Part shown: piece after piece, positions 11,044-22,919 of the stretch | Numbering within the stretch: the stretch's first letter is position 1 | How the letters are laid out: the number at the start of each line of letters is the position of its first letter | Assembly: GCA_028673005.1 (NCBI GenBank) | Contig: CM054117.1 | Coordinates: 33,638,561 to 33,702,560 of the forward strand | Origin: Tanypteryx hageni | Lineage: Eukaryota; Arthropoda; Insecta; Odonata; Petaluridae | DNA length: 64,000 bases | Reading direction: 5' to 3' | Notes under the pieces: generated by a model | Told to the model about the DNA's origin: nothing | What the model saw: the letters and a program-made list of their open reading frames with translations, nothing else | Databases searched by the model: none | Position numbers and translations under genes: made by a program

Positions 11044-11772
11044 ATTATTATGGAGAAATTCCACAAATTACACCTTGTCGGTATAGCTTTTAATGCTCAA
11101 TTAAGCTGCCATGATATTTCAGTAACTTTTAAATATCAGGCTGACTGACTTGAACATAGTGAAATAAAGTGCCTTCGCGGGCGAGATTTTCCGCGTTATT
11201 AGCGCGCGTCGCCATCTTTTTATGCGAGTTCAATACGCGGTGATAGTAATCGTCCGAATAATTTTGTACGCACCTTACAAATGGTTCGACGACTCCGAGC
11301 TAAAACATCCTAATCGATGAGCGGAAATGTTCACCTCGGGGACGCCAATCGCCTGCCTACCTTCCGCCAGCTCATTTCACAGATGGCTGAACAAAACGGG
11401 CACGGTTAAAAAAAAATATAATAATAAAAATGTTGCGATTCCCGCGAACCTAACAGCGTGTTCATCGACCCAGACAGAACGTAGCAATAGAAGGGGGAAC
11501 GAAACCGACGAAAACATTCCAAGTCTGAGAGGTGGGGTGAGGACAGAGAGGGTACGGAAAATTGAAGAACACAGTTTAGGTGGGTGGTTTGGATTGTTTT
11601 CTCGGCGCGACCGAAACAGTTTCGTCGGACGATGAGATACGACGGGCGTATCGTTCTTTGCAGACTCGGGCTATCAATCAAAACGACACTGGGAACGTAG
11701 AAACGCCGTCTTATGTTTGTTTACATTATTTTCCGCAGCAGGAAGTGTACACACCATGGACATGTATGTACG
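11044..11772. other. Unique DNA, no gene seen
   Basis: No recognisable coding or repeat feature. Overlapping frames at 11.3-11.7 kb on both strands lack known motifs. Confidence 0.4.
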
Positions 11773-11862
11773 TGTGTGTGTGTGTGTGTGTGCGCGCGCG
11801 CGCGCGTGTATGTGTGTATATACACACATACATATGTGTGTATGTATGTATATATACACACA
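11773..11862. repeat. Compound (TG)n(CG)n(TA/CA)n microsatellite
   Basis: A run of about ten TG units, then alternating CG, then interrupted TA/CA/TG repeats. The CG-rich alternating segment has Z-DNA-forming character. Confidence 0.9.
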
Positions 11863-11910
11863 GGGTGGCCTAAAAGTTCTTTTACACCTGAGAAAATAAC
11901 GCAATTTATT
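11861..11910 (+). mobile_element. Possible left end of a Tc1/mariner-type element
   Basis: The sequence cagggtggcctaaaagttc directly after a TA/CA microsatellite resembles mariner-type termini of the CAGGGTGNNNNAAAAGT style. The situation echoes 51300, where a mariner-like element sits against a microsatellite. No right end was found, so confidence is low. Confidence 0.35.
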
Positions 11911-14900
11911 TTTAGTCTTATATATTAAAAAGGTTAAGTAGCTGACAGTTTAAAATGAATAATCAGTTCTTAAGTTAAATTCTGTTAACTATTAATATAA
12001 GTTCGTACGGCTCGTAATAAATATTAAAAATAAATTACGTTAATTTCGTATATATATATATGTTTATGTATATGTATTTGTATATATATTAGTGAGAGGA
12101 GGAGGTTCCAACTAGTTCCAGTACCCCTTCCTTCTCTTAAAAGTTTTGATGCTCGGTAACAGTCGAACTATGCGTAATTTTTTGAAGAGCGTCCCGTCGT
12201 CTCTTTGGCTCCTAGGAGACGGCGTTTCGAAGGGGTGGGGGCGCAGGGGGGAGGGAGTGGTTGAGGATGTCTGGAAGAGGGGGGCAACACGCGACGCCAC
12301 CCCCCTCCTCTCCTCACTTCGACATCCAGACACCCATTCTAGCCAATAACCGTCCTGCGATGTCCCAGCATCTCTCACCATCCACCCAGCCGTATCCGAT
12401 CCGCTCTCCCCTGTTCCTCACCCCATACTCTCGCCCCCTTCTTCCACTATCCTCTCCCTCCTTCCACCAATTTTACTACTACACAGTACCATCCGGGCTC
12501 ATTGCCAAGGCAAAAAGTGCGTCTCTCGTTTACAAGTGCAATTCAGCCGGCTCTGGAAAACCTTATTCCCCCCCCTCCCCCCTCCGAGTACATTTTCGAC
12601 GGAGTGCGTTTTTTGGCCTTTTCGAGAAGATGCGGATCTTTGCCCTTTTCCCCCTTTCCCTTAACCGAATTTGTTTATCTCCTTGTAATTTCTCGGCCAT
12701 CGTCGGATGCGCGACGATGCAAAGATGCCTCTCTCTCTTTCATTCCTTCGGATTTTATCGGGATAATGTCCATCTCAGTCGCGATTGCGATAAATTTCGA
12801 GAAAGAATCGGAAGTAAATTGTTTATTTTCTTCAAAGGGGACTTCTTGCGATTCGTATTATCCGTTCTCTTTTTCAATTCAAAAAAACAGCTTGGTTAAT
12901 ACTGTCGTTAAGCAAGTTCTCAGGTTACTCTTAACAGTGTGACTCTCTCTCTCTCTCTAGGTTTCCTTGGTGATGGATGAATTGTCTTAAACAGAAGTTA
13001 TTTCACGGACGGCGGGTCCTAAAAAATCTTCCATTGCGTTATTGGGCCTTAAAATGGTCGTTCGGAGATGGTCCCATTGGAAGTCCGAGAGGACTCGTGG
13101 GTCCTTTTTCCTTTCGGCGTTATTTTTTTAACAGTTGTTTTCCTCGAACGGACGTACGTTTTTCACTTTCTGTCTGATGGCCGCGGAGTTTATCAGTCTG
13201 GCTCTGGAGGTTGAGAAAGAGAGGGCGGAGGGAATGAGTTATTGCCACCGATGGGGTGCTTGAATCTTATATGTGCGGTATATCAATGTATAAATCAAAC
13301 AGTAAACGGTGTTATCGGGGTTTTATTGTAGGTTCTTAAAAGAATAGAATGTGAGGTGGAGACTAATATTTTTCTGTGGCCCTCTAACAGCGCAGTGCAT
13401 TATAAAATTTCGTACTTTATTCTCTTCCTTTTCAACTAATTTCGCCGAAACAAAAGACCAAGAAAGATCGTTTGCGACTGTGCCCGCATAAAAAAAACAA
13501 AGGAAGTGATTCGACTCATTTTTTTCTTTTGGGGCGGCATTGCGAGCATAAAAAAAGCGTTTTTGGCGCTGCTGCTATGAAAAAAGAAAACTAAAAATGA
13601 GACGATTTCGATGAGTTTTCCGCTTCTCCAATTAGCCCTAAAGCCAATTTCGTTTCTTTTGGTCGCTCGTAAAATTGTTGCGGGAGGCAATTTCCAAAAT
13701 TGAGGAGGCGCATGTGTTCGTTGAGAGGGGGCAGGTGAGACCCCAAACGAAAACTCGTTTAAAAGTGACTAAACCGAGCGGAAGTCAGTTACCGATTCCA
13801 TTAAGAAGTAAGTGGTTCGTAAACACGCGTAATCGCATCGGTTTAAGACGGTCGGACACTGAAAATTTCATCACGCCTGCGTGTCCTGAGCGCGTACGAA
13901 GAACTTATTATGTCTCTTCGTTAAGATGGATCGGGGAAATATTCTGACACCTACGCGTAGTAGGAACGACAAACGCATCGTGTCTCCCGGAAACTGAAGA
14001 AAGAGATCGAGTCTTCTCCTTTCTTTTGTCTTGCATATTCGGCGAAGCAGTGGCGAGTAATTAATAATTGCGTCCACTATAGTAAGTCATTATCATGCGC
14101 TTCCAAGGTGAAAAGCTAGAAGTGGTAGATATTAGTTACATAACTCTTTTAAACTACTGTTATGCGTTAATTCTACAGTTATAGGCTCAGCACAATTTTG
14201 GTCAAAATTTTTAATTACTGGAGATAAAAGTAAAACTAATCGCAGTGTGCAAATGTTTGATCAAAGCTTTTCAGAGCGAATTATTATTCATACCTATACT
14301 CCGCGTTGTGGTCTGTAACACTTTAAAGGGACGTAACATTGGCATTTGGTATATTCATTTTATTTTTAACCATTATTCGAATAGAAATTGTCAGAATTTT
14401 TCTACTGAAAATTTTCCTCCTTTCCCACGGCGTTAGTAAACGGAGATAAAAATAGCAAGTATAGCTTAGAACTGCTCTCAACGAAAGTTCTACAAAACGT
14501 ACAGTCACGAGTGAGGCTTGAATACCACATCGACAGGCGATTACCAATACGGAAGACTAATTAAAACGGCTTCCTTCCGGTCGACCACGTCGAGTTTCTC
14601 GAGTTTTCAAAGAGATCCCCAAGGAGATGAAATCTCTCACCTCCTCTCCTCTGCCTCCATTCCGCTCGGTCTTGCTTCTCCTTTATCTCCTATTACTTGA
14701 AGACACATTCCAGCCGTCCAATACCCCCCCTCTCCCTCTCTCACGCTCGCAAACATACGTTGAGCGCAATATTTTTTTTTATCTGCAGTTTTGCGGCACC
14801 GCGAAGACGCAGGAGTCCGCGCGTACACCCTTCTCACCTCCCCCTCTTTAATGCTGCCACTTACCCCGTAGCTACTCCAACCTCGAAGGAAGCGCACATA

Positions 14901-16113
14901 GTCTTTTATTTTATTCTTTCGAAAGAGGGTGGAAGTCTCATTCTCCGACATCCTCCGCCGCCGCCATTTTAAGCATGATCATCAATTTATTGCCCTTCGC
15001 GCCTCTCGAGACTCAACTGTTTTTAACGATCTTCTCTTGCATGTCTTCCTAGCTCGCCTCGATCGCCATCTACAACCCCCGTGGTTGCTTCTCTTCCTTA
15101 AACCTCCTCTTTAAACCTCGGTACATTTCCGCGCATGTCTCTTGCTCAGTTATTACCTTTTCCGCCTTTTTCCTGTTATTTCATTTTTGGTTTCCTCGGC
15201 CGTCCATTAGCGCGTGTACCGTAGTGCGCCGCGTTTGAAGGCGTTTAAAAGACGGGGAAGAATGCCAAACGGCCCTTAATGCTGGTCTGGAAGAAGCTTT
15301 CCGAGGTGAGCTATGCCGTTTACTGCGTAAGCTGATTACGTACTTTATAATTAAATATAAAAGTTTCGCGAATTAAATCGCGCGTCTGGTTTTTATTTTC
15401 GAGATTTTAATCTTACCCTTTTTCGATTTTCATCGTCGGCGTTATTTGTTATCGTTCCCTATCGTTCCTTTTTCGTATGATTTTTTCTTACCTTCAAATT
15501 CATATTGATTTAAATCTTTTATAATCTCATCGTCCATTCATCCCTGAGATTATTTTCACTTTTTAGAAACTCCTGTCGTTCGTTCTCTAATCATTGCAGC
15601 AATAAACCTCGTATACTACTTCCTAATTACGTTTTCTTTCAGCGTTCTTCAATTGAGAGTTTAAACATTCCCATTCGCAGATCAAATTCCCGGATGCGTA
15701 TCTTGCAAACGAAATTTTTATGCCCACGCCTATAAGATTAAAAACAACTTTAACCGACCTTTTATCTATTAATAGACTTGTTAATCTGTCTTTAATCCTT
15801 GTCTCTACAGCTCCAGTTTCTTTTCCCGCCCGAAATTCTCTCTACGTCCAATTAGGAAACTTTTAACTCGCTTTCCTCTTTTTTTCCCTCACGTAAGATA
15901 TCCTCTTACTTAGCCGCACGCTTCGGCCTTATTTTTTCTTCTTTTAAATCGTGCGTCTTCCCCAGTAACCGCCGCTTTTTTCTCCTCTTTTTCCATCCTT
16001 CCTCTCTTTCTCTCTCCTCTTCTTCGCTTTTCTTCCTCTTCTTTTTTTTCAGGACTTTTTCCTTGCCTCCTCTCTCCCTTCACTCCCATCTCATCTGGCC
16101 CGTATTCCCTAAA
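11911..16113. other. Unique and low-complexity DNA, no gene seen
   Basis: This 4.2-kb stretch holds GC-rich purine/pyrimidine patches (12.2-12.6 and 14.6-14.9 kb) and a short (CT)n run at 12944-12958. The longest open frame (12261-12899, 212 codons) overlaps frames on both strands. It is rich in Ser/Pro/Leu/Phe from pyrimidine bias and has no domain signature. I do not call it a gene. Confidence 0.45.
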
Positions 16114-16389
16114 AGCCTTGCTTTCTATCTTTCTTCTCTTGCGCTTTTTTTCGTCGCCTCTCTCCCTCTTCTCTCCTGGACTAAAAGACCCGGAGAACGA
16201 TTCCATCGCTCCCTCCCAAGACACGGACGCATTGGAAACCAACATGCTCTCTGCGACTCAATGAGTCGGCGGCGGCATCAGTTCCAAAGTGCTGCCCCCT
16301 ATCTCGCTTACGGCTCTCTTCCCCTTCCCTCCTTCGATCATCTTCCCCGCCACCTCCTCAACCCTTTCGGCAGTTTCCCTATTCCTCTC
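16114..16389 (+). repeat. Dispersed repeat, copy 1 (full form)
   Basis: The block starting agccttgctt and running through gactaaaagacccggagaac and ccatcgctccctcccaagac recurs at 59830-60025 at high identity. This copy carries about 80-100 extra bases (about 16211-16308) that are missing from the second. There are no terminal repeats, coding capacity or pol III boxes, so the element class is unknown. Confidence 0.8.
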
Positions 16390-18522
16390 TAGGTAATGGA
16401 AAATCGAGAGCCGTCGGTCAGGCGGACCGGGAGCAGACGGACACCACCGATGCATCTTTTTAGAGCTTCTTTTTTTCCAAAATGAATAGCTCATATGTTT
16501 GGTTTGTCTATCTGCCTGCCTGTCTGTCTGCTCGGGCTCTGAAATCCTGCGATGTGGAAAAGCCAAAGCTTTAGAATGGCTTTGTCTATGTGAATGCTAA
16601 ACGTGGTAAAATTGTGGTGGATCTAGTAGCTCCTGGGGAGTAAGCGAGTAATAGGAAAATATCGCTAAAGGGTACATATATGCTGCTGCAAATGTAGGCA
16701 ACCGACATTACAACGCGTCTGCGATGAAAAGAAAGAAGTCGGTGAAAAAAAGCGCCTCCTGTAATTTGCTTTGCGATTCTTCCTTCACTTGCTTTTTTTA
16801 TTTCCTCACTCCGCGAAATTCAATAACGATCATCGATATTTGTTATAAAAGATATTCGCATCATATCCCTTCGTTTATTCTTCCATTATCAGTACATTAG
16901 TGGACGCACTTCTCTCCTTTTATTTTTTAACTTGCTTTTTTATTGCTTGCAGCGTCCTTACGTCTGGCTTTTGCTTGAGAGATTGAGGTCGATTATAATT
17001 TTTACTGCTGTGTGAGCGTGAAAGAAGAGAGAGTGAGGAAGAGAGGGAAGAGTAAAGAAAGGGAATAATAAAGAGGGAGGGGTGAAACGGGATAGATGTA
17101 TGTGTGATGGGTTAGGGGGAGGGAGGAATAAGGGGATAAAGAATGACGGAGGGATTGTTGATTGACGGATTGTTGCGCTTGCGGGTTTCTTCGGCGGGAT
17201 TGAGGCCAATTACGCAGGTTTGCATGTTGGAATACCGTGAGGAAACTGCGGAGTTGTTCGTCCGAGCTACGATGAGGGAAGAGCCTTTCCTTGATTTCTC
17301 TCTCTCGATCTTTTTTTATTACTTATAGCGAAAGGACTGCTCGTTCATTGCTCCGAGAAAATTACTGTTTGTACCCTTTTGGCGTATGCCATACTGGAAT
17401 TAAAGACTCACGTGTATGACTCGACATGGTTTGACTCTTTGAAATAAACCAGTCATGGCAAGGTCGGTCATCCGCCATATCCTTCGAGGTTCTCATAATA
17501 TCCTTAACGCTTGGAAATGCATTTCGAAATGCTTAGAAACCTCCGACCTGCCGAGAGATAGATTCCTTTAATGCCAATTGCATCTTAACAACTCGCAAGG
17601 GAATTTTCCTCGCTGTAAACGATTGTCTTTTTTTTGCTCGTCGATGTTTGGAAAGTTAATCAAGAACTTTGATTCTCTACTTGTAACGCGAAGCAACTAC
17701 GTAACTCGTAATTTTTTGGTTTACTTCTTCACGCTTCAATTGATACGCTACTTAAATTGTAACATTTCGAGCGATTAACAACCAGTTAGCGCTCGCACAA
17801 TTTTCAATCAAAGTTCTTTTATGGTACGATGAATTAAAGTCGCAGAGAAAAAAGAAATTTTCCATCTCCTCTCTCTCTCTCGGGATCGAAAAAAGAAAAA
17901 TTAGCGGTCGTCCTTTAAAGTTTCCAATCGTTTTTCACTCCATGTATAGCATATATATGCTCGTTGGGTTCGGGGATGGTGTTCCCTTTTCCATCCGTAG
18001 GTGTTGGGGTAATGAACGCTACGTTCATCAATCATCCCCCATAACAACCCCCCTCGTTTGCCCGGATTAAGCTATGACAGTCATAAAGTGGAGGGCACTC
18101 ACTTTAATCATCAAGTCCCTCGTCGGGTCCAGTTGGAAAATCCAATGCATGAGTAATATCTCGGCAGAGAGAGAGAGAAGAAAGTCCTTCTAGTCGGAAA
18201 TGATAACGTTCACATGTGGGAAATGGGTTGGACCAGCTGGATCAAATGATTCCCGACGCTCTTCTGTTTTTCGACGATTAGGATGCTAATAGTCCGTCCT
18301 CACCACGTCTAAAACAATACATTATCTTATGTCTTCGATCTTTCTTGAAGGCTTTATAATATCATTTAAGCTCGGGTTATCAAAAAAATCATTTCTTTTT
18401 AAAATTATTTTTTATTCCTTGTTTAGCCCGTAAAAATATTGGGATGATATTCAGCTTTAATAAACCAGCTTACTCTTTAAAATATTTTAGGTATAGCTTG
18501 TAAATATATCATCATTACAAAC
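16390..18522. other. Unique DNA, no gene seen
   Basis: AT-rich sequence with a short TCTG/CCTG run near 16507-16532 and small CT/GA tracts. No domain-bearing frame, tRNA or transposon end was recognised. Confidence 0.4.
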
Positions 18523-18647
18523 GGATTGTACAGTTAAGTTGGTTCGAAGGCTTCCACGGCGTGATGTTGACATGACCTGAAGAAGCCGACTGGAACGCCG
18601 GCGAAATATTGTCCAGCGAAATGGATCTACACGGGATTGTACAGTTA
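18523..18647 (+). mobile_element. Short Penelope-like fragment with 14-bp target duplication
   Basis: The 14-mer ggattgtacagtta occurs at 18523-18536 and again at 18634-18647. It brackets 97 bases that contain a hammerhead-like core. The exact direct repeat suggests a single target-primed insertion of a severely truncated copy. Assignment to Penelope rests only on the core motif. Confidence 0.6.
18577..18613 (+). ncRNA. Hammerhead-like motif
   Basis: CTGAAGA (18577-18583) and one unpaired A are followed by stem II gccg (18585-18588) with cggc (18599-18602), then GAAA (18603-18606). A tight A-T / T-G / A-T stem III leads to a GUC triplet ending at C18613. No convincing stem I was found, so this is probably inactive. 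Confidence 0.5.
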
Positions 18648-19309
18648 TTAATAAAAATGAAATCATGCAGCTGACGACCTTAAAATCGGATTTTATTCGT
18701 AATAAAGTTCATTTGTTATAATTATATTTTCTTTCTTCGGCTAGAAATGTATTCAACGGAAGTATTTTTCTCGTGAAAAGGAAAGTCCCTTGATTTTATA
18801 ATTATATGACATGTACTAAGAAGCTATGTATTTTAACAAGACAACATCAGCTAATTTCGATTAAAGATACAGTAAACCCTCAATATTCGATGGAGGTTTC
18901 AGTGCACAGAGATGCAACATTTTCCGCATGTAAACTTGATTTTTAGCGGATTAAACTCGCAGTGTCAGGCGTAAGTCGTTTCTGCTAATAGGTAATCAGT
19001 GGAATTGTAACATTCGCGGCGAAAGGTCTGCTGTATGCTTAATACGGACAAAACTAGAAAAAAATTCAACATAACATTTATTACTTCCGATAGTTTGCAT
19101 TAGTATTGATATGTTTATTTTTTCCAAGTGCATTCCAAGGCAACACCCGACAAAGGCGTGTTTATACACATCCTCCTGAAACGGCTCCCTACAAACTTAT
19201 GTATCCTCTCAGTGTCATACGCCTTTCCCCTCGTAGTATCCAGAGATGTTTTCATATCTCGAAAATCTTTGGCTTCCCAGCTTTAACAACCTCTGAGGCT
19301 GCCAACATT

Positions 19310-19312
<3 letters not shown>
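18648..19312. other. AT-rich DNA, no gene seen
   Basis: The stretch cagtaaaccctcaatattcg at 18871 resembles a pogo-type left end but has no right partner. Nothing else is supported. Confidence 0.4.

Positions 19313-19378
<66 letters not shown>
19313..19378. repeat. (TA)n microsatellite
   Basis: About 33 uninterrupted TA units. Confidence 0.97.
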
Positions 19379-19382
<4 letters not shown>

Positions 19383-20433
19383 AAAGAGCTCCTCATACTA
19401 ACAGCGCCGACATGTCCGCCACGGCAGCCAAGGGTCGGAAAACCGTAGGACCTCCCGACCAGAAGATGCCTTCAACCGATTTCTTGGCCGAATAGACTTT
19501 TATAAATACGACCTCTCTCCATTTATCCTCCTGAAGACCTCAGTCGTCCATTCTTCAACCTTCTCCTTCCTCTCCCGTAGCATTAGGACACGAAGAACCC
19601 TTCAAACAGTCGGTCAGATCTGCCGCTTAGATCACGGGCATATTGTGTGCCATTATAATACATCAAGCCTCTACGATCACCACCTCGACCTTCTCGATTA
19701 GTCAGGGTGTAATCTCAAGATGCGAGAGAGAAAGAAAGAGAACCGAAAGAAAAATAATAAAAGATTTCCTTTCTCTCTCCGCCAAAAAATGGATTAAAAA
19801 ATATCCCGCTGGGTTTTGTTTATAAGTGCGTGATATAAACTTTTTAAAGGTGTTTTTTTATTTGTGGTTATGGTGGAGAAATGTACTAAGCTGCGCGCTG
19901 TACTCGGTTTTAAAAGTTAAAACAGGATATCTGTTTGAATTTAACGACACTGAGGCTCTTTTACAGACCTCGCGACAAAAAATACGATCCGCTTTAGAGG
20001 AAAAAAGTTAAATTTTTTTCTGTGGGTAGGTATGCAACATTATTTTACCTATGGATTTAACTCATTTATTCCGTTATAAGTAGCGTGTCAAGCAAAATAA
20101 TTAACAGAAGGCATTTTAAGATGCACGAATCAACCCGGATAGATTTAAAAAATGTCATTTCCACTTGCCGAGTGTCTAGAGTTGTGAAACTCCTTGGAAC
20201 GACTTGAAATGGAAATGAAAGTTCGCCAAGAGAAAATAAGTCTTCCTTTCAGAAACAGCGGAGTTCTGATGTTGGAACCAGAAATTTTTAGATTAGGGCC
20301 CGGACGGACGTTACTGCTGCAAGCTTTAAGCTTCTCGGCATCAACAGTTCGTTCCACTCGAAAATAACCTTTTCATTCGCTCAAACAAGACGACTCAAAA
20401 GTTTTGATTGATTAAAAGGCGCTGCGCGGCTAA
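19379..20433. other. Unique DNA, no gene seen
   Basis: Open frames here are short, and the one upstream of 19495 owes its length to the TA repeat. No motif is recognisable. Confidence 0.4.
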
Positions 20434-21320
20434 ATGAAGTCCCATTTCTTCATCATTTTTTCTTCAAACTTTAGTGCGATCATTTTTTTACGGCACTCCC
20501 CGAAGGAGAATATTTCCCTCATTCCATTCTTTTTATATCAGCCTTTCCCTCTCTCTCTCTCTCTCTCTCTTCGCCGCTCCTCCTTCCCCATTCTTTTATT
20601 CCTCCTCACCTCCCCGTCTTCCCAGCATCCCCCGCGCGCTTTCGAACCTTATCCGCAGATGGCGTTGGCGCCTAAAACTTTTGTCCTTTTCTCTCATCTC
20701 CGCGCCAGTGAGAGGGGTCTCCCGTTGAGACGTTCACGGTCTCTCTTTATCCTTTTCCCCTTCTCCCTCCCTCCCTATCCATCCCCACTCCTCCCTCCCT
20801 CTCCATCCCCACTCCTCCCTCCCTCCCTCTCCATCCCCACTCCTCTCTCCCTCCCTCTCCATCCCCACTTCTCTCTCCCTCCCTCTCCATCCCCACTCCT
20901 CCCTCCCTCTCCATCCCCACTCCTCCCTCCCTCTCCATCCCCACTCCTCCCTCTCCATCCCCACTCCTCCCTCCCTCTCAATCCCCACTCCTCCCTCCCT
21001 CTCCATCCCCACTCCTCCCTCCCTCTCCATCCCCACTCCTCCCTCCCTCTCCATCCCCACTCCTCCCTCCCTCTCCATCCCCACTCCTCCCTCCCTCCCT
21101 ATCCCCACTCCTCCATCCCTCCCTCTCCATCCCCACTTCTCCCTCCACCATTTGTCCACTTGACGCCAACATTCCTCTCTTTGCCCTTTCTATTCCCTGC
21201 CGCACTTTCTCTCTCTCTCTTTTTCACTCCGAACTCCATCTTATTCACTCTCTGTCGTTCCTTCTTCGTATCCCACTCCTTTTTTACCCCCTTTTCTCCT
21301 CCACTTTATCGTTCCTTTGA
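20434..21320. repeat. Pyrimidine-rich tract with minisatellite
   Basis: Nearly 900 bases dominated by C and T on the plus strand. Any long open frame here (including a 328-codon Ser/Pro/Leu frame) reflects this composition, not a gene. A (CT)n run is at about 20541-20570. Confidence 0.85.
20763..21145. repeat. Minisatellite, ~23-bp unit, about 15 copies
   Basis: The unit ctccctccctctccatcccc plus act is repeated in tandem with length variants (one to three CTCC blocks). Near-identical units imply recent expansion or homogenisation. The strand is almost pure pyrimidine, with mirror-symmetric stretches that could form triplex DNA. Confidence 0.92.
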
Positions 21321-21351
21321 TTCATGGTCCTCGAGAAGCATTGTCCAGTTG

Positions 21352-21352
<1 letters not shown>

Positions 21353-21408
<56 letters not shown>

Positions 21409-21420
21409 CTATATATATAG
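21353..21420. repeat. (GT)n(TA)n microsatellite
   Basis: A short GT run followed by about 20 TA units with minor interruptions. Confidence 0.95.
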
Positions 21421-22919
21421 TATATAAAAATACATATTCTACCGCCCGTGAGTGTTTAAAATCCTTTATCTCTCCGCTCGTCGCGGATTGCCATTCATTT
21501 GTTTTTTTTTGTCGATCTCGCCGTTATTCCCGCCAAAGGGCGTTTCGGTCGTCGTAGGAATTTCCGCCGTTCCTGACTCACTCCACCGACTATCTTTTAA
21601 GTGTGATATATTGGCTCCGGAATAAAATTATTACGATTCGGAATCCAATTAGACTTTTAAGGAGTTCGGTGAGGGAAATCGCCAGGGAGAAAGTGATTGC
21701 GTCACGGTTGCTCTTATAAAGGAGTAATTTATTACGCGGAGCCGAATTTTAACACGGATTTAATTATTTTTCGATTTAAAAATGTCGAGTTGTTCCGTCG
21801 ACGGGATGTGAATGATTCTTATTTTATCCGTAAACATTTTATCGGATTTGTGTCAACTCGTACTGTATTGGCTTCCTGAGTGGGTCAATTTATTTGTGGG
21901 CGATTTTCTTGCGGATTTGATTTCTTTATTGTTCGCGGTTCCTTTTTATAGAAAAGATCAGGTTCTTAATTAATATTTTTTAAATGTAAAAGAATATTAA
22001 TTGATACATTTAAAAAAATACAGAATTCTCTACTAACAATTTATTATCCAATACTAAAACTAAAAATAATACGTAATATATTAATAAAATTTCATCTAAG
22101 TTCTTATTACCTTCTGAGAAGAGTCTTGGACGACATGCCTGGATGCAATGCATTTAATTTATTTTGTCGAGATAACTGCTGTATTAATTTATAAACTTTT
22201 AACATCCAGCATGGAGCGATGCTTTGGTATTAAGGACAAAATGCTGGTACATTTGAAGTTTGATATCCGAAGATTAGCATACTTTTCGAAGGAAACTCAA
22301 GGGATAAAAGAAAAAAATTGCATAGACATGATGTAATCAAGAAAGAGCGTCAGCTATGACTTTTTACGACTGCATTTATTAATTTAAAGTTTTCCGGTAC
22401 ACAACTGTATTATGAGAAAGTTTTAATTTTTAACCAATAACTTATGTTTATAGTAAAAATACCACACTAATAAAAGTGGCAGTTAAAAACCATGCTTAGT
22501 ACTTCATGCAGTTCTAAAGAGGAGAACATATATTCCGGGTCAGTACAGTTATGGCATGTCTACCTGCCTGCGGATATATTCAGCTTGGCATATGAACTTG
22601 TTATCTAACTGAATGCGATTTTCAAAAAGTTAAGCCATTTACTACACGTATTCTATTCTATGCACATGGCGCATGGAAACATTCTGAACACGACCCTCCT
22701 GAGTTGCATCGTTGGACGTCCCCTCCTCCTAACCCCGCAAACCCTTACACAAACGCATCTTATTCCACAATAAAATTCCGTCCGGATTCTCCTGTATACA
22801 GTTCAGGGGGCGAAAACCTTGTTAGTGCTCGTTTTTACGCGAAAGTGAACAAGCGAGAGACACACATGCGTGCACGAACACACGCATAGTAGACATGCGT
22901 CGAACAAAAAAGTTTTTTT
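21421..22919. other. AT-rich unique DNA, no gene seen
   Basis: Contains a weak inverted repeat near 21966-22020 (ttaatattttttaaatgta with a reverse copy about 30 bases on). No coding feature. Confidence 0.4.

Noticed and set aside
12261..12899. 212-codon plus-strand frame
   Set aside because: Overlaps a second open frame and lacks any recognisable domain; pyrimidine bias explains its length.
18871..18900. Pogo-type terminus cagtaaaccctcaatattcg
   Set aside because: No matching right end or TA-bounded unit nearby.
20434..21420. 328-codon open frame
   Set aside because: Made of Ser/Pro/Leu runs from a C/T-rich minisatellite plus a Tyr-Ile run from (TA)n; no domain and no codon structure.
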